DNA of 64,000 nt from Pseudomonadota bacterium (GTDB taxonomy: Bacteria > Pseudomonadota > Alphaproteobacteria > Rhizobiales > Aestuariivirgaceae), in assembly GCA_020161855.1 (NCBI GenBank), contig JAIUNJ010000003.1, positions 1-64,000 of the forward strand. The letters are read 5' to 3'. Shown in pieces: positions 1 to 9,015 of the stretch. A program made the translations under genes and the position numbers. Within the stretch, counting starts at the first letter, position 1; every line of letters starts with the position of its first letter. The notes under the pieces are model-generated. The model was not told the DNA's origin. It did not search any database and saw only the letters and a program-made list of their open reading frames with translations.

Positions 1-195
1 AAAGCGCCCCATACAGCGACTTTAAGCCAGTCGCATACAGCGTCGAGCAGCGCTCACGCCCCCCTTCGTCCCAGGTCTCAGGGGCCAGGCACCGGAAGGA
101 CCGGCGCCAATCAATGGCGAAGCTTTGACTCAATGCAACTCGACCCCGCGCCTGCTTCACGCTAGCTTTGCCCAACCCAAACAACGGCAGCCTTC
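1..195. other. Intergenic leader upstream of the amidase gene
   Basis: I see no convincing gene in this stretch. It holds two copies of CATACAGCG about 20 bases apart and leads into the amidase start at 196. It may include the end of an upstream transcription unit outside the window. Confidence 0.4.
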
Positions 196-1647
196 ATGAC
201 CGCACTTATCTTTAAATCCGCCCTCGAGCTCGGCCGCATGCTGCGGAAGAAGCAGATCTCTTCGATGGAGCTTCTGGGGGAATGCCTCACCCAGTATGCC
301 CGCCACAACGAAAGCATCAACGCCGTCATCCTCACCGATCTGGTGCGCGCCCGCACCGCGGCTGCGGCGGCAGACAAGCGGCTGGCCAAGGAAGAGCCGC
401 TCTCGCCTTTCGATGGCGTGCCCATGACTGCGAAGGAAAGCTTCGACTGGACCGGCCATCCCTCGACCTGGGGTGATCCGGCGCTCGTCGAGAACATTCC
501 GGCCAAGAATGCCGTCGCCCTGCAGCGCATGCTCGATGCCGGTGCGGTCATGTATGGCAAGACGAACGTGCCCTACATGCTCTCCGACTGGCAGAGCTTC
601 AACGCCGTCTACGGCACAACCAACAATCCCTGGGATGTGACCCGCACGCCGGGTGGCTCCTCCGGCGGTTCCGCAGCAGCGCTCGCCACCGGCATGACGG
701 CGCTCGAGATCGGCTCCGACATCGGCGCCTCCATCCGCAACCCGGCGCATTATTGCGGCGTCTATGGCCACAAGCCCACCTACGGCGTCGTCCCCTATCG
801 CGGCCATCTCCTGCCCGGCAGCGTTTCGATCAGCGACATCACAGTGGCAGGCCCCCTCGCCCGTTCAGCCAAGGACCTGATGGCCATGATGGCGATGCTC
901 GCCGGCACAGAGGGCATCGAGGCCCGCGGCCTGCAGGTGAAACTGCCCAAGCCCCGGGTACAGTCGCTCAAGGACCTGCGCGTGGCGGTCAAGCTCACCA
1001 GTCCCGTCAGCGATGTGGACAAGCCCTATCAGGACCTGATCATCAAGCTCGGCGAGTTCCTGAAGAAGCGGGCCCGCAAGGTGTCCTATGAGGCCGCTCC
1101 CGGCTTCAGCGATCACGAGGCTTATGAGAACTACATCACCCTGCTCCGCGCCACCGCCACCAAGCGCATGTCAGCGGAGGAGATCGAAGCCGCTGCCGCC
1201 AAGGCCCGGACCTTCGATCCCGGCGACAACTCCTATGTGCCATTGATGAACCGCGCCTTCGCGCTCTCCCATGGCGGCTGGCTCCGGGCCAACGAGCGCC
1301 GCCATCAGATGCGTCAGATCTGGGATTCCTTCTTTGACGATTGGGATGTGCTGCTCTGTCCAGTGGGTGCATCTGCCGCCTGGCCGCATGATCAGGTTGG
1401 CGAGCGTCACGAGCGCCTCATCACCGTCAATGGCCGCCAGGTTTCCACCATCGACCAGCGCTTCTGGGCTGGCTACTCCTGCAACTTCTTCCTGCCCTCC
1501 AGCGTCGCGCCCATCGGGCTCGCAGGCGGCAAGCTCCCCGTCGGAATCCAGATCATCACGCGCGAATACGATGATCTTCTCGCCATAAAGGTCGCCGAGT
1601 GGATCGAGGACAATTACTACGCCTTCAAGGCGCCGCCGGGATATTGA
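196..1647 (+). CDS. Amidase signature family hydrolase
   Basis: This 483-residue protein belongs to the amidase signature family, which hydrolyses carboxamides by a Ser-cisSer-Lys triad. Lys80 (in VPMTAKESF), the glycine/serine stretch GGSSGGS at 153-159 and the nucleophile Ser179 (in DIGASIR) are all present. The length suits a stand-alone cytoplasmic amidase rather than the GatA subunit, since no gatB or gatC lies nearby. Its 3' end overlaps the convergent alpha/beta hydrolase gene by 23 bases. The substrate cannot be read from sequence. The ATG at 196 has no clear ribosome binding site, but the protein aligns with the family from its first residues. Confidence 0.9.
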   Translation: MTALIFKSALELGRMLRKKQISSMELLGECLTQYARHNESINAVILTDLVRARTAAAAADKRLAKEEPLSPFDGVPMTAKESFDWTGHPSTWGDPALVENIPAKNAVALQRMLDAGAVMYGKTNVPYMLSDWQSFNAVYGTTNNPWDVTRTPGGSSGGSAAALATGMTALEIGSDIGASIRNPAHYCGVYGHKPTYGVVPYRGHLLPGSVSISDITVAGPLARSAKDLMAMMAMLAGTEGIEARGLQVKLPKPRVQSLKDLRVAVKLTSPVSDVDKPYQDLIIKLGEFLKKRARKVSYEAAPGFSDHEAYENYITLLRATATKRMSAEEIEAAAAKARTFDPGDNSYVPLMNRAFALSHGGWLRANERRHQMRQIWDSFFDDWDVLLCPVGASAAWPHDQVGERHERLITVNGRQVSTIDQRFWAGYSCNFFLPSSVAPIGLAGGKLPVGIQIITREYDDLLAIKVAEWIEDNYYAFKAPPGY

Positions 1648-2449
1648 AGCCGGCCTTCGCGTTCAGGAAATCGATCTCGCGTGCCCACGTTTCTTCGTTG
1701 AATATCATGTGGTTGGCACCAGGAATTTCAACAAAGACCTTAGGTTCGTTGGCGGCCTCGAAAAGCTTTCGCGAAAAGCCGATGGGAACGCTCTCGTCCA
1801 GCGTTCCGTGCTGGAAAAGAACAGGCACATGAACATTTCCGATAGCACCCAGCGCATTGAATTCGTGCCGGACGAGACGCCGCACCGGCACATACCAGTA
1901 GCGGTCGGCGGCAACGTCAACGACCGAACTGTAGGGCGCTTCCAGCAGGAGCGCCGCTGACGGCACGCGCGCTGCCAGCATCACCGCAACACCGGTGCCG
2001 AGCGACTCTCCCACCAGCACGATGTCATTGGCCGCAACGCCCTTGCCACGCAGGAAATCGTAGGATGCTTGCGCATCGATCATGAAACCGGCTTCGCTCG
2101 CAGTCCCGCTGCTTGCGCCATAGCCGCGATATTCGACGAAGAGAATGCCAAGGCCATGCGCCGCATAGAAGGCGAAGCGCCGTGGGCGTTCCGAGATCGT
2201 GCCGCCCTTGCCATGGAAGAACAGAAGCGTCGGCTGCCCGGGATCGGGCGGCCGGTACCAGGCCATGAGCTGTTCGCCATCGGGCGTTGCGATCCGCACC
2301 TCCTGCGCATCGGCAAGCCCGAGTGACGCCGGCGGCTGATAGTCACTGCGCGCATCAAAGAGCAGCACGTCCTGGCGCAGGTAGAGGACTGTGACGAGCA
2401 CGGCATAGAGGAGCGCGCAGCACAGGATCGTCAGGCCGAGAATGCGCAT
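1625..2449 (-). CDS. Membrane-anchored alpha/beta hydrolase
   Basis: This is a 274-residue serine hydrolase of the BEM46/YfhR type. A hydrophobic segment at residues 3-24 should anchor it in the membrane with the catalytic domain outside. The oxyanion region HGKGG follows near residue 79, the nucleophile elbow GESLGTG places Ser149, and an Asp in GTLDESVP and a His in GANHMIF complete the triad. It is the last gene of a leftward operon that begins with the creatinase, and it starts on the base after the cupin gene ends. Its substrate is unknown. The family is certain; any link to creatine or sulfur metabolism is only by context. Confidence 0.85.
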   Translation of the reverse strand: MRILGLTILCCALLYAVLVTVLYLRQDVLLFDARSDYQPPASLGLADAQEVRIATPDGEQLMAWYRPPDPGQPTLLFFHGKGGTISERPRRFAFYAAHGLGILFVEYRGYGASSGTASEAGFMIDAQASYDFLRGKGVAANDIVLVGESLGTGVAVMLAARVPSAALLLEAPYSSVVDVAADRYWYVPVRRLVRHEFNALGAIGNVHVPVLFQHGTLDESVPIGFSRKLFEAANEPKVFVEIPGANHMIFNEETWAREIDFLNAKAGFNIPAAP

Positions 2450-3088
2450 TCAGGCTTTCGCCGTCTCATCGAGGGCGCAGAGCCGCGCGCTGGTTTCTGT
2501 CTGCCGCGTCCACACATAAACGGCGAGCAGCGGCTGCTTCCGGGTGATCGTCGCATGCGTGACCATCGAGGGATGCCAGATCACCTCGCCCTGCTGGCGC
2601 TCGACGAAGTCGCTGCCGCCCTTGCGCCACAGCGATCCGGGTGTGAGCGGCCAGTAGAGTTCGGGGGCCGGATGATAGTGGTCCAGATAGTGCCGGTCCG
2701 GGCCGAGCAGGAGAAGGCCGAGCTGAAAATCGTCGCCCGCGAAAAAGCCGTCACCACCGACAAGCTGCGCCCAGGCATAGTTCTGCGAGAAGCCTTCACC
2801 CAGAATGTCGTCGCTGTAGCTGGCGCTCTGGGCCCAGTGCAAAGCCGGCGCGGCGGCTGAAAGCGCATCCGCCATGCCGGCGTCCATGGCTTTCAAAGCC
2901 TTCAGGGTTTTGTCCAGGACGCGCACCACGGGCTTTGCCGCGGGCGCCGGCATCCTGAAGGCAGCATCCGAGAAATCCTGTGCGGCAAGGCGCTCGCGCA
3001 CTTCGGCCACGCCATCGCCGCCGCACGCCGCCAGCCCATTTTCAATCCTGTCGAGGATGTCGCGTACCAGTCCAGCGTCTGCGGTCAT
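2450..3088 (-). CDS. DMSP-lyase-like cupin protein (DddQ/DddL/DddW superfamily)
   Basis: This 212-residue protein resembles the dimethylsulfoniopropionate lyase cupin family. Cupin motif 1 is complete: Gly129, His137, His139, Glu143, Tyr145 and Gly151, with the family-typical HPAPELY string. Motif 2 offers His172 and His178, followed by PLLAVYVW. These residues would bind a divalent metal. Known members cleave DMSP to acrylate and dimethyl sulfide, but many relatives in this superfamily have weak or no DMSP activity, so the reaction is not established here. It overlaps the upstream DUF1194 gene by 4 bases and abuts the hydrolase gene downstream. No acrylate-catabolism genes (acuI, acuN, acuK) are seen nearby, which weakens the DMSP reading. 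Confidence 0.75.
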   Translation of the reverse strand: MTADAGLVRDILDRIENGLAACGGDGVAEVRERLAAQDFSDAAFRMPAPAAKPVVRVLDKTLKALKAMDAGMADALSAAAPALHWAQSASYSDDILGEGFSQNYAWAQLVGGDGFFAGDDFQLGLLLLGPDRHYLDHYHPAPELYWPLTPGSLWRKGGSDFVERQQGEVIWHPSMVTHATITRKQPLLAVYVWTRQTETSARLCALDETAKA

Positions 3089-3789
3089 GTCATGCCCGGT
3101 CCCGTGATTTCACGGACCAGCTTTTTCAGCATTGCAGCGCCAAAGTCATCATAGGAGTGCGCCTTGATCACAAAATTTCCCTGTCCACCCACCACCTGGT
3201 TTTCCAGATAGCTGTCGAGCGTCGGCCACTCATTGGCGATGGCAAGGCCGTTGATGACGATACCGCGCGCCACAACGGTGTCGCGGGCTCGTGGTGCCGG
3301 GCCTCCCATGTTGTTACGGCCGTCGGTCGAAAGATCAATCACCTGCCGCGTCGACGCGGGCGCCAGATTGAACAAGGCGGCCCCGAAGATCAGGGCGGAC
3401 GAGATACCGGTGCCGCCTAGCTTGATATTGCGCGGCATGCGCGTCATGCGGTCCCCGAGAGCTTTCGCCTCCCCGGCGGTGCTGACAATCGTCCAGGGCT
3501 GGATCACCTGCTGGTCCTCGGCGTCCGACCAGTGAAACACGGCAATGGCAATCTTCTGGTGCGGCCCGCTCTGGATCGCCTCATGCACCTCGGGGCTGGC
3601 GAGCGCTGCACCCAGACCCGCCATCTGCAATTGATACTCGCTCTTGTCGACACTGAAGGAACAATCGATGGCCAGGATCAGGGCGAGATCGACTTCTGAG
3701 TCATCGCCCTTGGCGAAGGTTACGGCAAAAACCAGGCCTGCCGCCACCAGCAACGCGCCACCTGCCTTGCGTGCAGAGCGCCAGTTCAT
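3085..3789 (-). CDS. DUF1194 protein with von Willebrand A-like fold
   Basis: This is a 234-residue secreted or periplasmic protein of family DUF1194. A hydrophobic N-terminal segment (residues 9-26) is a signal peptide or anchor. A MIDAS-type metal motif DCSFS lies at 42-46, and a STDGRNN string downstream supplies further metal-site residues as in von Willebrand A domains. The function of the family is unknown; the fold suggests metal-dependent protein binding. It sits 8 bases after the ABC ATPase gene and overlaps the cupin gene by 4 bases, so the operon is very tight. Confidence 0.8.
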   Translation of the reverse strand: MNWRSARKAGGALLVAAGLVFAVTFAKGDDSEVDLALILAIDCSFSVDKSEYQLQMAGLGAALASPEVHEAIQSGPHQKIAIAVFHWSDAEDQQVIQPWTIVSTAGEAKALGDRMTRMPRNIKLGGTGISSALIFGAALFNLAPASTRQVIDLSTDGRNNMGGPAPRARDTVVARGIVINGLAIANEWPTLDSYLENQVVGGQGNFVIKAHSYDDFGAAMLKKLVREITGPGMT

Positions 3790-3797
3790 GGTCCCGG

Positions 3798-4934
3798 CTA
3801 GTGGGTGGCAAACTCGACGTAGTCGAGCGCCCTGCAGTCCGCGGCCTTCCAGCCCACCTGCACCGCCTTGCCTTCCTCGACAGCGCCCGAGGTCGACTTG
3901 TTCGGCACCTTGACGATGAAATCCTTGTGGCCAGCGACCTCAAGGCGGGCGCGGATGTGATCACCCAGATAAATCAGCTCGGCGATACGGCCCTTGAGCA
4001 GGCCATCGACAGCACTCTTGCCGGGATTGATTTCCACGCGCTCCGGGCGCACCGAAAGAAGCGTGCGGTCGCCCTTCTTGACGTTGACCGCAACGGCCTT
4101 GACCACGTCGCCGCTGTCCAGCGTCACGGTGGAGGTGCCATCCTTGGTCACTTCACCAACAGTGCCACGCAGCTTGTTGTTCTCGCCGATGAACTGGGCG
4201 ACGAAGGAATTCTGCGGACGCTCATAGAGTTCGTCGGGGGACGACAGTTGCTGCACCACGCCATCGTTGAATACCGCGATGCGGTTCGACATGGTCAGCG
4301 CCTCGGACTGGTCATGCGTCACATAGACGACAGTCACGCCAAGCCGATCATGGATGTGCTTGATCTCGTACTGCATCTGCTCGCGCAGCTGCTTGTCGAG
4401 AGCGCCTAGCGGCTCGTCCATGAGCACGAGGTCAGGCTCGAACACGAGGGCGCGCGCCACGGCGATGCGCTGCTGCTGGCCGCCCGACAACTGGCCGGGG
4501 CGGCGGTTCGCCATGTTGGGCAGCTGCACCATGTCGAGAATCTTCTTCACCCGCGTCTCGATCTCGGCCTTGCCAAGGCTGCGCACTTCCAGAGGGAAGG
4601 CCAGGTTCTCGGCAACCGTCATGTGCGGGAACAGGGCATAGTTCTGGAACACCATGCCGATGCCGCGCTTGTGGGGCGGCACATTATTGATCGGCTTGTC
4701 CTTGAGATAGATTTCGCCGTGCGTTGCTGGCTCAAAGCCCGCAAGCATCATCAGCGTCGTTGTCTTGCCCGAACCTGAGGGCCCGAGCATGGTCAGGAAC
4801 TCGCCGCGGGCAATGTCCAGGTTCAGGTTCTTCACCACCAGTGTTTCGCCATCGTAGCTCTTCTGCACGTTGACGAAACGGACCATTGCGTCGGACTTGC
4901 TCACGTGACCCACCTCCGGATTTGTTTGGATCAT
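3798..4934 (-). CDS. ABC transporter ATP-binding protein, PotA-like
   Basis: This is a 378-residue ATPase of the spermidine/putrescine/Fe(III)/sugar import class (PotA, MalK, FbpC). Walker A is GPSGSGKT at 51-58, the signature is LSGGQQQR, Walker B is LVLMDEP, and the C-terminal third has the TOBE-type beta domain. It is an orphan: no permease or binding-protein gene is adjacent. It must work with a transporter encoded elsewhere, or serve one lost from this locus. It lies 42 bases downstream of the creatinase gene in the same operon, so a role in uptake of creatine or another guanidino or amine compound is possible but unproven. The N-terminal 16 residues may be dispensable, because Met17 starts the conserved region. 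Confidence 0.92.
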   Translation of the reverse strand: MIQTNPEVGHVSKSDAMVRFVNVQKSYDGETLVVKNLNLDIARGEFLTMLGPSGSGKTTTLMMLAGFEPATHGEIYLKDKPINNVPPHKRGIGMVFQNYALFPHMTVAENLAFPLEVRSLGKAEIETRVKKILDMVQLPNMANRRPGQLSGGQQQRIAVARALVFEPDLVLMDEPLGALDKQLREQMQYEIKHIHDRLGVTVVYVTHDQSEALTMSNRIAVFNDGVVQQLSSPDELYERPQNSFVAQFIGENNKLRGTVGEVTKDGTSTVTLDSGDVVKAVAVNVKKGDRTLLSVRPERVEINPGKSAVDGLLKGRIAELIYLGDHIRARLEVAGHKDFIVKVPNKSTSGAVEEGKAVQVGWKAADCRALDYVEFATH

Positions 4935-4976
4935 CTTATCAAGCGATGGCGGGCACGCAAGCGCATCAGGCCCCGA

Positions 4977-6227
4977 TCACTTTCTTTTGGCGGGCTTGCG
5001 TCCCTTTTTCGCAGGAATGATCAGGTGTTCCGGGCCATAAGGGAACGCAGTGATGTTCCGGTTGCCCTTCTCCGTGATGACCAGGATGTCGTGCTCGCGA
5101 TAGCCGCCAGAACCTTTCTGCCCTTCCGGGATCATGATCATCGGTTCCATTGAAACCACCATGCCGGGTTCCAGCACGGTATGGCAGTCCTCGCGCAGCT
5201 CCAGCCCGCCTTCGCGCCCATAATAGTGGCAGAGCACGCCGAAAGAGTGACCATATCCGAAGGTACGATACTTCAGCAGGTCATGTGATGCATAAATCTC
5301 GTTCAGCGCCTTAGCGATGTCCGAGCATTTCTTTCCGGGCACAAGCAGCTTCTTGCCTTCGTCGTGAACCCTGCAGTTGATCTCCCAGAGGCGAAGATGG
5401 TCTTTCGAAGCGGTTTCGGCGAAAAGAGTCCGCTCAAGCGCCACGTAGTAACCGGCAGCCATTGGAAAGCAGTTGAGGCTGAGGATGTCGCCGCGCTTGA
5501 TCCGGCGGGACGTAACCGGATTATGGGCGCCATCCGTGTTGATGCCCGACTGAAACCAGGTCCAAGTATCCATAAGCTCGGCCTGCGGCCAGACCCGGGC
5601 AATCTCCCGCACCATGGCGGCAGTGGAATGCAGCGCCACCTCATGTTCCGCCGCGCCAATACTGATCGCCTCGACACAGGCCGCGCCACCGAGGTCGGCG
5701 ATCTTCGTCATCTTGGAAATATGACGGATTTCCTCGTCCGACTTGATCATGCGCAGGCGCATGGACGGCGCAGCCGCGTCCACCCAGTCAATGTTGGGGA
5801 AAGCCTCCTGCAGGGCTTTGCGCAGATCGAGCGTCACGTGATCAAACTCGATGCCGATGCGCTTGGCGCCCTTGATCAAGCCCTTGAGGGCCGTGAAGTA
5901 GTTATTCTTTGACCAGTCCGTGTAGGTGATGTTGTCGCCAAAGCTGCGCCGGGCAGGCTGGCCACCGTCAATCGCCGCTGAGACGCTCGTCGCGTTGTCC
6001 TGGGTGATGACGAGCCCATACTTCCGGCCAAAGGAGCAATAGAGAAAGTCCGAGAGATAGCAGATGTTGTGGTAGGAGGTGAAAAGCGCCGCATCCACCG
6101 AATTTCGCGCCATCCAGCCCCTGATGTTGTCCTGGCGGCGCTGCATCTCCTTTGCCGAGAAAGTCGGCTTGGGCGGCTTGCCATTCTTTCGATAGTCAAC
6201 AAGGGCGGGCCTCTCGAGGGCGGTCAT
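4977..6227 (-). CDS. Creatinase (creatine amidinohydrolase)
   Basis: This 416-residue M24-fold enzyme hydrolyses creatine to sarcosine and urea. It matches the Pseudomonas putida creatinase family along its length: the SYHN and SDFLYCSFGR strings near residues 51-68, DGGQP near 87, and the segment MDTWTWFQSGINTDGAHNPV that carries the catalytic histidine, here His235 (His232 in P. putida). The later motifs FGYGHSFG, LEPGMVVSMEPM and GGYREHDI are also conserved, and the metal-binding residues of true aminopeptidases are absent as expected. It heads a five-gene leftward operon and is transcribed away from a LysR regulator. No creatininase, sarcosine oxidase or urease gene is present in this window. 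Confidence 0.9.
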   Translation of the reverse strand: MTALERPALVDYRKNGKPPKPTFSAKEMQRRQDNIRGWMARNSVDAALFTSYHNICYLSDFLYCSFGRKYGLVITQDNATSVSAAIDGGQPARRSFGDNITYTDWSKNNYFTALKGLIKGAKRIGIEFDHVTLDLRKALQEAFPNIDWVDAAAPSMRLRMIKSDEEIRHISKMTKIADLGGAACVEAISIGAAEHEVALHSTAAMVREIARVWPQAELMDTWTWFQSGINTDGAHNPVTSRRIKRGDILSLNCFPMAAGYYVALERTLFAETASKDHLRLWEINCRVHDEGKKLLVPGKKCSDIAKALNEIYASHDLLKYRTFGYGHSFGVLCHYYGREGGLELREDCHTVLEPGMVVSMEPMIMIPEGQKGSGGYREHDILVITEKGNRNITAFPYGPEHLIIPAKKGRKPAKRK

Positions 6228-6242
6228 GGATGTCTCCGGAGC

Positions 6243-6322
6243 ATGAGTTTCATTCGTATTTGTTGCGAGAAACAGCTTGTGTCAAAGGCGCTTTCCTCAC
6301 TAACGTGATGAATGAAATTCAT
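6243..6322. promoter_or_regulatory. Creatinase/LysR divergent control region with two ATGA...TCAT inverted repeats
   Basis: The gap between the divergent creatinase and LysR genes holds two related inverted repeats. ATGA-GTT-TCAT is at 6243-6253 and ATGAAT-GAA-ATTCAT at 6308-6322. They lie near the two start codons, about 65 bases apart. LysR-type regulators usually bind such a divergent region at an activation and a repression site, so these are candidate operators. The assignment is inference from position and symmetry. Confidence 0.45.
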
Positions 6323-6333
6323 GGTTGCTCGTG

Positions 6334-7221
6334 ATGCCAAAGCTCCCGCCCCTGAATGCGTTGCGTTGCTTCGAGGCTGCCGCCCGGCTGCGGAACTTTT
6401 CGCGCGCGGCTGACGAGTTGCACGTCACCCAGTCGGCCGTCAGCCATCAGGTGCGTCTGCTTGAGGATTGGTTCGAGATGCAGCTGTTTGAGCGTCAGGG
6501 GCGCCAGACCATCCCGACACCTCGGGGAGAGGCTCTCGCCCATAGCCTGCACGAAGCCTTCGGTCTCATGAAAGAGGCATGCAGGCAGGTGAAGATCTCG
6601 CAGTCCGGCGCGACACTGACCATCGCCGTGCTGCCGTCGATTGCCACGATCTGGCTCATTCCAAGGCTCGACGACTTCTTCCGCACTTACCCGCAGATCC
6701 CGGTCAAGGTGGTCTATCTGATCGCCGGCCAACCATTGAATTTCGACGAGATCGACATCGCTGTCACATGGGGGAAGTCGGGGCCTGCGGAAGGTGTGTC
6801 GACACGGCTCTTTCCGGGGGACACGGTGGCCGTGGCAAATCCGCAGCTCATCTCCCGGGCTGGCCCTTTCGACAAAGCCAATGCCCTGCTGCACGCCCCC
6901 CTCCTGCACGACACGGACAGGCAGGGCTGGCAACGCTTCATGAAGCGGCTCGGCCTCCGCCACGCCAATCCTGAAGGCGGCCCGGTCTTTGAGGACTTCA
7001 ACCTGCTCAGGGCGGCCGCCTTGGCGGGCCAGGGCATTGCCCTGTGTCCGCGCTCCCTGGTGGCCGAGGACGTGCAGGCCGGGCGCCTCGTTTTCCTCTA
7101 TGAAGGAACCGCCATTAACGAAGACATGGGCTATTGGCTAGTCGAACCGGAGAACAAGGAAGGCCGGATTGGACCGATTGCCGCCTTTAAATCATGGCTT
7201 TCTGCCAAGACTGGCGCTTGA
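6334..7221 (+). CDS. LysR-family transcriptional regulator, GcvA-like
   Basis: This is a 295-residue regulator. The N-terminal winged helix includes [16 protein letters not shown] and the recognition region [15 protein letters not shown], which is typical of the GcvA/AmpR branch. The remainder is the effector-binding domain. The ATG at 6334 is preferred over an in-frame TTG at 6325 because family members begin with [10 protein letters not shown]-like sequence. It is divergent from the creatinase operon and probably controls it, responding to creatine or a product. Effector and polarity of control are unknown. Confidence 0.88.
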   Translation: MPKLPPLNALRCFEAAARLRNFSRAADELHVTQSAVSHQVRLLEDWFEMQLFERQGRQTIPTPRGEALAHSLHEAFGLMKEACRQVKISQSGATLTIAVLPSIATIWLIPRLDDFFRTYPQIPVKVVYLIAGQPLNFDEIDIAVTWGKSGPAEGVSTRLFPGDTVAVANPQLISRAGPFDKANALLHAPLLHDTDRQGWQRFMKRLGLRHANPEGGPVFEDFNLLRAAALAGQGIALCPRSLVAEDVQAGRLVFLYEGTAINEDMGYWLVEPENKEGRIGPIAAFKSWLSAKTGA

Positions 7222-7252
7222 CCCGGAAGGCCGCCTCCCCCAAATTTGGACC

Positions 7253-8260
7253 ATGTCGTCGCCTCCTGCCCTGATTGATCCCTTCGGCCGCCACGTGAGC
7301 TATCTGCGCGTGTCAGTCACGGATCGTTGCGACTTCCGCTGCACCTACTGCATGGCCGAAGACATGACCTTCCTGCCGAAGCGCGACCTGCTGACGCTTG
7401 AGGAACTGGACCGTGTCTGCTCCGCCTTTATCGATCAGGGCGTCAAGAAGATCAGGCTGACGGGCGGCGAGCCACTCGTGCGCAAGGGCATCATGACGCT
7501 GGTGGAAAGCCTGTCTCGCCATCTCAAGTCCGGCGCACTTGATGAACTGACCTTCACCACAAATGGCAGCCAGTTAGCGCGCTTTGCCCCAGAACTCGCC
7601 GCGCATGGCGTCAGGCGCATCAATGTATCCGTTGATACGCTCGATCCGGCAAAGTTCCGCCAGATCACACGTTGGGGCGAACTCGCAAAAGTTCAGGAAG
7701 GCCTCAAGGCCGCCAAGGCCGCTGGCATCGCCATCAAGATCAATGCAGTTGCCCTGAAAGGTGTCAACGAACACGAGATTCCGGAGATGATCCGCTGGGC
7801 CCATGGCGAAGGCATGGACCTGACCATCATCGAAACCATGCCCATGGGCGACATCGACGGGGACCGGACCGATCAATACCTGCCGCTTTCGGTGCTCCGT
7901 GCGCAGCTGCTCGAACAGTTCACGCTTGAAGACATTCCCTACAAGACGGGTGGCCCGGCGCGCTATGTGCACGTGAAAGAAACAGGCGGCCGCCTCGGCT
8001 TCATTACTCCGCTGACCCACAATTTCTGCGAAAGCTGCAACCGTGTGCGCCTGACCTGCACAGGTACACTCTACATGTGCCTGGGTCAGGACGACGCGGC
8101 AGACCTGCGCGCGCCGCTGCGCGCTTCTGAAGGCAACGAATTGCTGAACCGCGCGATACTCGAAGCCATCGGGCGGAAACCCAAGGGCCACGATTTCATC
8201 ATCGACCGGCGACATAACAAGCCTGCGGTCTCCCGCCACATGTCAGTGACGGGCGGCTGA
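7253..8260 (+). CDS. moaA: GTP 3',8-cyclase MoaA
   Basis: This 335-residue radical SAM enzyme performs the first step of molybdenum cofactor synthesis, converting GTP to 3',8-cyclo-GTP, which MoaC then processes. The N-terminal [4Fe-4S] cysteines are Cys26, Cys30 and Cys33 (CDFRCTYC). The second cluster is bound by the C-terminal cysteines in [12 protein letters not shown] and the later cysteine of YMC. The protein ends in Gly-Gly, a hallmark of functional MoaA. The ATG at 7253 is preferred because upstream in-frame codons overlap the regulator gene and lack family similarity. It begins 31 bases after the LysR gene; no other moa or mob genes lie here. Confidence 0.96.
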   Translation: MSSPPALIDPFGRHVSYLRVSVTDRCDFRCTYCMAEDMTFLPKRDLLTLEELDRVCSAFIDQGVKKIRLTGGEPLVRKGIMTLVESLSRHLKSGALDELTFTTNGSQLARFAPELAAHGVRRINVSVDTLDPAKFRQITRWGELAKVQEGLKAAKAAGIAIKINAVALKGVNEHEIPEMIRWAHGEGMDLTIIETMPMGDIDGDRTDQYLPLSVLRAQLLEQFTLEDIPYKTGGPARYVHVKETGGRLGFITPLTHNFCESCNRVRLTCTGTLYMCLGQDDAADLRAPLRASEGNELLNRAILEAIGRKPKGHDFIIDRRHNKPAVSRHMSVTGG

Positions 8261-8273
8261 CACCCCAGATCGA

Positions 8274-8921
8274 TCAGCCGATCCGCCAGGCTTTCACATG
8301 CTCTGGCACCGTGACGCCTGCAAGCACGCGAGGATCGCTGACCGGCTCCGACACCTGCATGGCGATCGGCACCACACCGCCCCAGATCGGCAAGGCATAG
8401 TCTTCCTCGTCGTCCCCCGGCATGCCGGTGCGGACCTTTGCGGAAACCTCGTTCAGTTCCAGCCCGAGCACCGTGGTGGCCTTCAGTTCTTTCTGAGACA
8501 TGGGCCTCAGCACGTCCCAACGGCCGGGCCACAGCGTCTCCACGAAGTTGCGAAGCCGTTCTTCTTTCTCGGCCACATCCGTCACCTTGAATGCAGTGCC
8601 AAACGCCATCACAGAGCGGTAGTTGCAGGAATGATTGAACGCCGAACGCGCCATCACCATGCCGTCAAAGATGGTGACGTTGACGCAGACCTCCGTGTTT
8701 TCGCAGGCTTCCAACATCCGGCTGGCAGATGAACCGTGCCAATATATATTGCCACCCTCGCGCCATTGCAGCGTTGGCGTGACCACCGGCTTGCCGTCAA
8801 AGACATAGCCTACCGAGCAGAGTGGCTGGGCATCGAGAATGCCGTGGATGGTGACCTCGTCATAGGCTGCGCGTTTGAACATGCGGCGCAGGCGCGCCCG
8901 GTCGGTCGGGGCTTGGCTCAT
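8274..8921 (-). CDS. Pyridoxamine 5'-phosphate oxidase-fold flavoprotein
   Basis: This 215-residue protein has the split-barrel FMN-binding fold of the pyridoxamine 5'-phosphate oxidase-related proteins (nitroreductase/FMN-binding branch). Seen in the sequence are YDEVTIHGILDAQPLCSVGY at the N-terminus, IYWHGSSASRML in the middle, and RSVMAFGTAF. It is divergent from a MocR/PdxR-type regulator, an arrangement typical of genes controlled by that family. The reaction is unknown; relatives bind FMN, F420 or heme. The start at 8921 is chosen because upstream in-frame sequence would run into the divergent gene. Confidence 0.82.
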   Translation of the reverse strand: MSQAPTDRARLRRMFKRAAYDEVTIHGILDAQPLCSVGYVFDGKPVVTPTLQWREGGNIYWHGSSASRMLEACENTEVCVNVTIFDGMVMARSAFNHSCNYRSVMAFGTAFKVTDVAEKEERLRNFVETLWPGRWDVLRPMSQKELKATTVLGLELNEVSAKVRTGMPGDDEEDYALPIWGGVVPIAMQVSEPVSDPRVLAGVTVPEHVKAWRIG

Positions 8922-8962
8922 GGCTGATCTCCTTGTGTCGCATTGCTCCATGGCCAAGTTTA

Positions 8963-9015
8963 TGGTCTGGTGAAACGACCAATCATGACCACAAAGACCA
9001 GACCAGTTTTGACCA
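8963..9015. promoter_or_regulatory. Candidate MocR-type operator: TGGTC/GACCA half-sites
   Basis: Around the start of the MocR-family gene there is an inverted repeat, TGGTCTGGT at 8963-8971 and ACCAGACCA at 8997-9005. Further GACCA half-sites lie at 8977, 8987, 8996, 9001 and 9011. MocR and PdxR regulators commonly bind repeated half-sites between divergent genes. Several copies lie inside the regulator coding start, consistent with autoregulation. This is inference from pattern and location. Confidence 0.5.

Noticed and set aside
157-807. A 216-codon minus-strand frame opposite the amidase
   Set aside because: The amidase signature is on the other strand; this is a compositional shadow.
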